A DNA stretch of 18,322 bases from Clostridia bacterium. Lineage in GTDB: Bacteria > Bacillota > Sulfobacillia > SLMV01. Position numbers and translations under genes: made by a program. Below, in pieces: positions 15,158 to 18,322 of this stretch. The notes beneath the pieces were generated by a model. It searched no databases. It was not told the origin of the DNA and worked only from the letters and a program-made list of their open reading frames with translations. The DNA lies in NCBI GenBank assembly GCA_007136565.1, contig SLGS01000233.1, forward strand, positions 1 to 18,322. Direction: 5' to 3'. Each line of letters starts with the position of its first letter. The stretch's first letter is position 1.

Positions 15158-15169
15158 TTCTCTAGAGAA
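15158..15169. repeat. 12-bp perfect palindrome
   Basis: TTCTCTAGAGAA is a perfect 12-bp palindrome 25 bases after the flavin reductase stop and about 67 bases before the transporter start. It is AT-rich within GC-rich surroundings, and its size and symmetry suit an operator for a dimeric regulator. It could equally be part of a terminator region. No second copy was noticed in the window. Confidence 0.4.
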
Positions 15170-15170
15170 C

Positions 15171-15210
15171 TCTGGCCGCCGCGCATCCCGTCGAGGATCG
15201 GGCGGCCAGA
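15171..15210 (+). terminator. hairpin between flavin reductase and transporter genes
   Basis: TCTGGCCGCC (15171-15180) and GGCGGCCAGA (15201-15210) form a perfect 10-bp stem. The loop contains a further small ATCC/GGAT pairing. The structure lies in the roughly 100-base gap between two same-strand genes and ends 27 bases before the transporter start, close to its ribosome binding site. No U-tract follows, so it may be a terminator for the upstream gene or an mRNA leader structure of the transporter. Confidence 0.5.
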
Positions 15211-15236
15211 TCGGGGGGAAACCATTGGGAGTGAAA

Positions 15237-16583
15237 ATGCCTCCCGCGTTATCGTCGCGGGGGATAGATAGGGACCGGATATCGCAGATCCTGAAGTTTC
15301 ACGTGCCGCTGGGCTTGACCACCACCCTGATCGCCAGCAGCCTCTCCATAGTCAATGCGGGTTTCGCACGCACCGCCAGTCCCGAGACCGCCCTGGCGGC
15401 GTACGCGGTGGGGCATACGGTGGTGAACGTTTTCGCGTCACCCATCGTGCACACCCAGCAGCTGATGGTGATCTTCGGGAAGACCCGCGAGGGATTGGTA
15501 AACGCGCGCCGTGTGCTCCTGGGTGTGGCCGTGGCCGTGTTCGCGTGGATAACCCTCATGGCCTTCACGCCCCTGGGGAGGTTTATCTACCTCAGCGTGT
15601 TCGGAGCTCCGCCGGGCATACTGGAAGAGATCCTCGTGGTGGTGCGAATCTGCCTCATATTGCCGGTCATATATTCCATGCGGGCCTCGGCGAACGCCAC
15701 GCTGATGCTCCAAAGAAGAACGTCGATGATGACGACTTCCCTCTTGATAAGGCTCGGCGTCATGTTCGTAATGACGCTGATCCTCCCCGGTACGGCCCTT
15801 CCCAGCGTTGCCGTGGGGACGCTGATTTGGGTCGGGGGTATAGCCGTTGAGGCGACCTCGAGCACGATCTTTTCGCTGATGGGGCGCTCCGCGATGCGTT
15901 TTGCCGAGCCCGCCGAAGGGGACGGTGGCGCGTCGACGCGGGATTGCCTTTCGGTGCTGGGTCCGCTCGTCTTGAACGGTTCCCTGATGATGTTGACCCT
16001 ACCGGTGATCAACGCCGGGTTGTCCAGGACGCTCAATCCCGAGCGCAGCCTCGCGGTATTCCAGGTGGCCTGGAACCTGGCCTGGATGTTCGTGGCGTTC
16101 ATTCAGAATAACCTGCGCCAGACCATAGTGGTCTTCCTCGACAATGCGGCGTGGCTAGCCGCTCTCAAGAAGGTGAGTTTCTGGCTGCAAAGCGCGGTCT
16201 CGGGCCTCATGTTATTCCTGGTCCTGACCGGAGGGGCGAGCTTCGTCATGGCCAACATCATAGGGGTTGACGAGCACCTGGTGGATGCCGCCTGGCCGAT
16301 ATTGTTGATACTTTCGGTCTTCCCGTTCCTTTGCGGGATGATAGAATACCGAGCCGGGGTGGCGATGAGGGCGAGGAGCGTAGGGGTTATCGGCCTGGCG
16401 CGGGTAGCGGATCTCGCGACGCTGGTGCTCATGGTCTTCCTGGTGGGAACGCTCTTCCCGACCCTGGGGGCCTTGGTCGGACCCATGGGCATGGTGGTCG
16501 GTGCCCTGGCTAACTACGCGGTCTTGCGGGCCCGCAGCCCCGAGACGCTCCCCGGGGGATTGGTGGTGGGGGAGGGAGATTGA
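15237..16583 (+). CDS. MATE/ANKH-like multispanning transporter (MOP superfamily)
   Basis: A 448-residue integral membrane protein with roughly 10-12 hydrophobic segments. The two halves are visibly homologous. Residues 24-70 (PLGL...IVNAGFART..PE..LAAYAV) match 243-289 (PLVL...VINAGLSRT..PE.SLAVFQV), as expected for MATE/MOP transporters with inverted or repeated halves. The motif order resembles bacterial relatives of ANKH and MATE-type exporters, which move small organic molecules or anions. The charged interdomain loop (218-237) is short. ATG 15237 has GGGAG 5 bases upstream; GTG 15231 and TTG 15225 are in-frame alternatives. It stands apart from the upstream genes behind a hairpin and converges with the M20 peptidase gene. 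The substrate is unknown. Confidence 0.85.
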   Translation: MPPALSSRGIDRDRISQILKFHVPLGLTTTLIASSLSIVNAGFARTASPETALAAYAVGHTVVNVFASPIVHTQQLMVIFGKTREGLVNARRVLLGVAVAVFAWITLMAFTPLGRFIYLSVFGAPPGILEEILVVVRICLILPVIYSMRASANATLMLQRRTSMMTTSLLIRLGVMFVMTLILPGTALPSVAVGTLIWVGGIAVEATSSTIFSLMGRSAMRFAEPAEGDGGASTRDCLSVLGPLVLNGSLMMLTLPVINAGLSRTLNPERSLAVFQVAWNLAWMFVAFIQNNLRQTIVVFLDNAAWLAALKKVSFWLQSAVSGLMLFLVLTGGASFVMANIIGVDEHLVDAAWPILLILSVFPFLCGMIEYRAGVAMRARSVGVIGLARVADLATLVLMVFLVGTLFPTLGALVGPMGMVVGALANYAVLRARSPETLPGGLVVGEGD

Positions 16584-16597
16584 CCCCCCTCCCCACC
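16565..16597. terminator. convergent terminator hairpin
   Basis: GGTGGGGGAGGG (16565-16576) pairs with the CCCTCCCCACC part of 16584-16597, giving an 11-bp stem with one bulged G. It spans the transporter stop codon (16581-16583) and ends 7 bases before the M20 peptidase stop. With only 20 bases between the convergent genes, it is well placed to terminate both, although no U-tract is present. Confidence 0.5.
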
Positions 16598-16603
16598 GAT
16601 GTG

Positions 16604-17983
16604 CTACAGCGTCCCCGCGCGGCGAGCACGGGCCAGGGCTTCGAAAACCCGGGCGCTGGTTTGAATCCCCATGTGAAAGCACTCCAGGTCCATGTTCTCG
16701 TTGGGCGAGTGGTTGTTTTCGTCGGCGTTCGCGTAAGGTATCCCGACGTGTGGTACCCCGAGGACCCCGGGCCAAACCGAGTTGGGCAGGCTTCCTCCGC
16801 TGGATAGATTGATGTAGGGTGCGGTTCCACGGGCCCGTTCGATGGCCTCGGCTATGGGAGCGATGGCCGGGTGATCCGCCGGTGTCCTGCTGGGCTCCAT
16901 CCCGCCGATACCGCGAACCAGGACCTCCACCCGGGGATCGATTTCCGCGACGTGCCTCTTTAGCTTTGGTACCAGGTCGTCGAAGCTTTGGTCCACGACG
17001 GTGCGGATGTCGATCCGGACTTCGGCTTCCGAGGGAATGATGGTCTTGCTGCCGGGTCCGGTGTAACCCGACTTGAGTCCGCTGATGTTGAAATACGGTT
17101 CCAGCATGATCTTCCTGTAATACTCTTCCTTGGACATATCCACGCGCGGCAACCCCATGGTGGCACCGAACTCTTCGGGATCGAAGGGCAGCCGGGATAT
17201 GATCTGCAGGTCCGTATCGCCGACCGACCTGACGTGATCGTAGAATCCGTCGACGAGGATGCGCCCCGAGGGATCCACGGTCCGGGCCAGGACATGGATT
17301 AGCATCCACGCGGGGTTGGGAGCGACACCACCCTTATTACCCGAGTGATTGTCGCGATCTGCTCCCCGGGCGCGGAGGGTGATGCCTATGACTCCACGGT
17401 TGCCGAGACTAATGAGCGGGGCCCCGCTGGGATGCATGGTCCCGTCGGATATGAGCACCAGATCGGCGGCGAGGAGCTCCCGGTTTTGGGCGACGAAGTC
17501 ACCGAGATTCGGGGAACCCGATTCCTCTTCTCCTTCGAATACGAACTTGACGTTAATCGGGGGCGCCCCGGACGTTTCGACCCAGGCGGAGACGGCCATG
17601 GCGTGTGCCAGCAGCTGGCCCTTGTTGTCGCCGGTACCGCGGCCGAAGAGGCGGCCGTCCCGGATCTCGGGTTCGAAGGGGGGACTATCCCATAGTTCGA
17701 GGGGTTCGGGCGGTTGCACGTCGTAGTGACCGTAGCATAAGAGTGTGAAGGCGTCCGGATCCCCCGAGGATACCTCGCCGTACACCACCGGCTGCCCCTT
17801 GGTCGGCATGATCCTCGAGGTCGCCCCCAGTTCTGTCAGCATCCCGGCCAGCATCTCGGCGCACTCGGTCACCCCTTCGTCCCGTGCGCTGATACTCGGT
17901 TGGGATACCAAATTCTTGAAGTAGTCGACGAATTCATCGCGGCGCCCGTCTATGTGATCGCGCAGTTGGATTTCATCCTTCAA
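16604..17983 (-). CDS. M20 family dipeptidase (zinc metallopeptidase)
   Basis: A 459-residue di-zinc peptidase of the M20 family, closest in pattern to cytosolic non-specific dipeptidase/carnosinase-type enzymes. Metal and catalytic residues are H86-x-D88 (YGHYDVQP), the bridging D119 (GTGDNKG), E152-E153 (FEGEEESGS), D179 (ISDGTMH) and a C-terminal His in NNHSPNE. The dimerisation lid domain occupies about residues 200-370. It should cleave dipeptides or related amides in the cytoplasm. The start is a TTG at 17983; an in-frame TGA lies just two codons upstream, so no longer version exists. The ribosome binding site is weak (AGGA about 13 bases away), which could mean coupling to the upstream reductase gene 54 bases away. 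Confidence 0.92.
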   Translation of the reverse strand: MKDEIQLRDHIDGRRDEFVDYFKNLVSQPSISARDEGVTECAEMLAGMLTELGATSRIMPTKGQPVVYGEVSSGDPDAFTLLCYGHYDVQPPEPLELWDSPPFEPEIRDGRLFGRGTGDNKGQLLAHAMAVSAWVETSGAPPINVKFVFEGEEESGSPNLGDFVAQNRELLAADLVLISDGTMHPSGAPLISLGNRGVIGITLRARGADRDNHSGNKGGVAPNPAWMLIHVLARTVDPSGRILVDGFYDHVRSVGDTDLQIISRLPFDPEEFGATMGLPRVDMSKEEYYRKIMLEPYFNISGLKSGYTGPGSKTIIPSEAEVRIDIRTVVDQSFDDLVPKLKRHVAEIDPRVEVLVRGIGGMEPSRTPADHPAIAPIAEAIERARGTAPYINLSSGGSLPNSVWPGVLGVPHVGIPYANADENNHSPNENMDLECFHMGIQTSARVFEALARARRAGTL

Positions 17984-18037
17984 TGTTCATCACCCGTCCT
18001 TTCTGCATTTCGATGAAACCGTTTCGCGGGGGTAGGG

Positions 18038-18322
18038 TCAGAGTTCGAAGACCTCGTGGTGGATTCGGTGCCGCGGTACCCCCAGGCTGGAGAGATGTGC
18101 CAGCATCGACCTCAGCATTGCGGGTGGTCCGCAAACGTAGTACTCGGCGTTGTCGGGTTTGGGCACGTGGCGGGCTATCATCTCGGCGTCTATGCGGCCC
18201 CTCTCACCGGGCCAGTTCTCCGAGTCCGACATGACGGGGACATACTCGAAATTGGGCATCTCCTCGGTGGCCCGCTGGATCTCTTCCGAGAAGGCGAGCC
18301 GGCTTTCGTCGCGGTTTGACCA
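18038..18322 (-). CDS. FNR-type oxidoreductase, NAD(P)-binding C-terminal part (5' end outside window)
   Basis: Only the last 94 residues are visible; the gene begins beyond the right edge. They form the NAD(P)-binding half of a ferredoxin-NADP reductase-like flavoprotein: WSNRDESRLAF at the edge, then the C-terminal EYYVCGPPAML with the hallmark CGPP motif, ending in HHEVFEL. Full-length members carry FAD and often an additional Fe-S domain, which cannot be judged here. It is upstream of the M20 peptidase on the same strand with a 54-base gap, so co-transcription is possible although no functional link is obvious. It may supply reducing power to flavoproteins such as the flavoredoxin at 14567. 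Confidence 0.88.
   Translation of the reverse strand, partial: WSNRDESRLAFSEEIQRATEEMPNFEYVPVMSDSENWPGERGRIDAEMIARHVPKPDNAEYYVCGPPAMLRSMLAHLSSLGVPRHRIHHEVFEL

Noticed and set aside
16212..17309. Minus-strand open frame of 365 codons
   Set aside because: Out of frame with the M20 peptidase, extremely rich in Arg/Gly/His, and running into the transporter in antisense.
1..18322. CRISPR arrays, tRNAs, insertion sequences or phage genes
   Set aside because: No regularly spaced direct repeats, tRNA-like cloverleaf, transposase or integrase motifs were found when reading either strand.

Overview
The window is about 18.3 kb of gene-dense, high-GC bacterial DNA with 14 protein-coding genes, two of them cut by the window edges. 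No rRNA, tRNA, CRISPR array, transposase or phage gene was seen, and no gene-free stretch exceeds 300 bases. Ribosome binding sites are strong (GGAGG types), and TTG or GTG starts are frequent. The gene content includes a tungsten-type aldehyde:ferredoxin oxidoreductase, a two-cluster ferredoxin, a corrinoid protein, an MtaA-type methyltransferase and a diguanylate cyclase. This suggests an anaerobic bacterium. A deep-branching anaerobic actinobacterium or a Chloroflexota-like lineage would fit, but that placement is only inference.

Left part (1-3308): a divergent pair. An M81 (MlrC-like) metallopeptidase runs leftward off the edge. A SAM methyltransferase and a class C beta-lactamase-fold serine hydrolase run rightward and end at a hairpin.

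Second block (3402-7140, plus strand): a tight redox operon of a DUF2284 metal-binding protein, an unrecognised Cys/His protein, a ferredoxin with an unrecognised C-terminal domain, and the aldehyde:ferredoxin oxidoreductase. The two middle genes overlap (ATGA). The likely role is ferredoxin-coupled aldehyde/carboxylate conversion, with two or three poorly characterised helpers.

Third block (13086-7190, minus strand): a class A beta-lactamase-fold hydrolase and a thiamine-diphosphate enzyme, then a nested inverted repeat. After that comes a translationally coupled trio: corrinoid protein, MtaA/UroD-family protein, and a protein with a DUF1638-like N-terminus fused to GAF and GGDEF domains. 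The trio is the most unusual part of the window. It places a probable c-di-GMP synthase with an intact active site and inhibition site in the same operon as a B12-dependent methyl-transfer pair. The MtaA-like member lacks the usual Zn-binding cysteines, and no substrate-specific methyltransferase is present.

Right part (13237-18322): an amidohydrolase, a flavin reductase and a MATE/ANKH-like transporter lie on the plus strand. They converge on an M20 dipeptidase and the C-terminal end of an FNR-type oxidoreductase on the minus strand. Five hydrolases of peptide or amide type across the window suggest use of small peptides or amide compounds.
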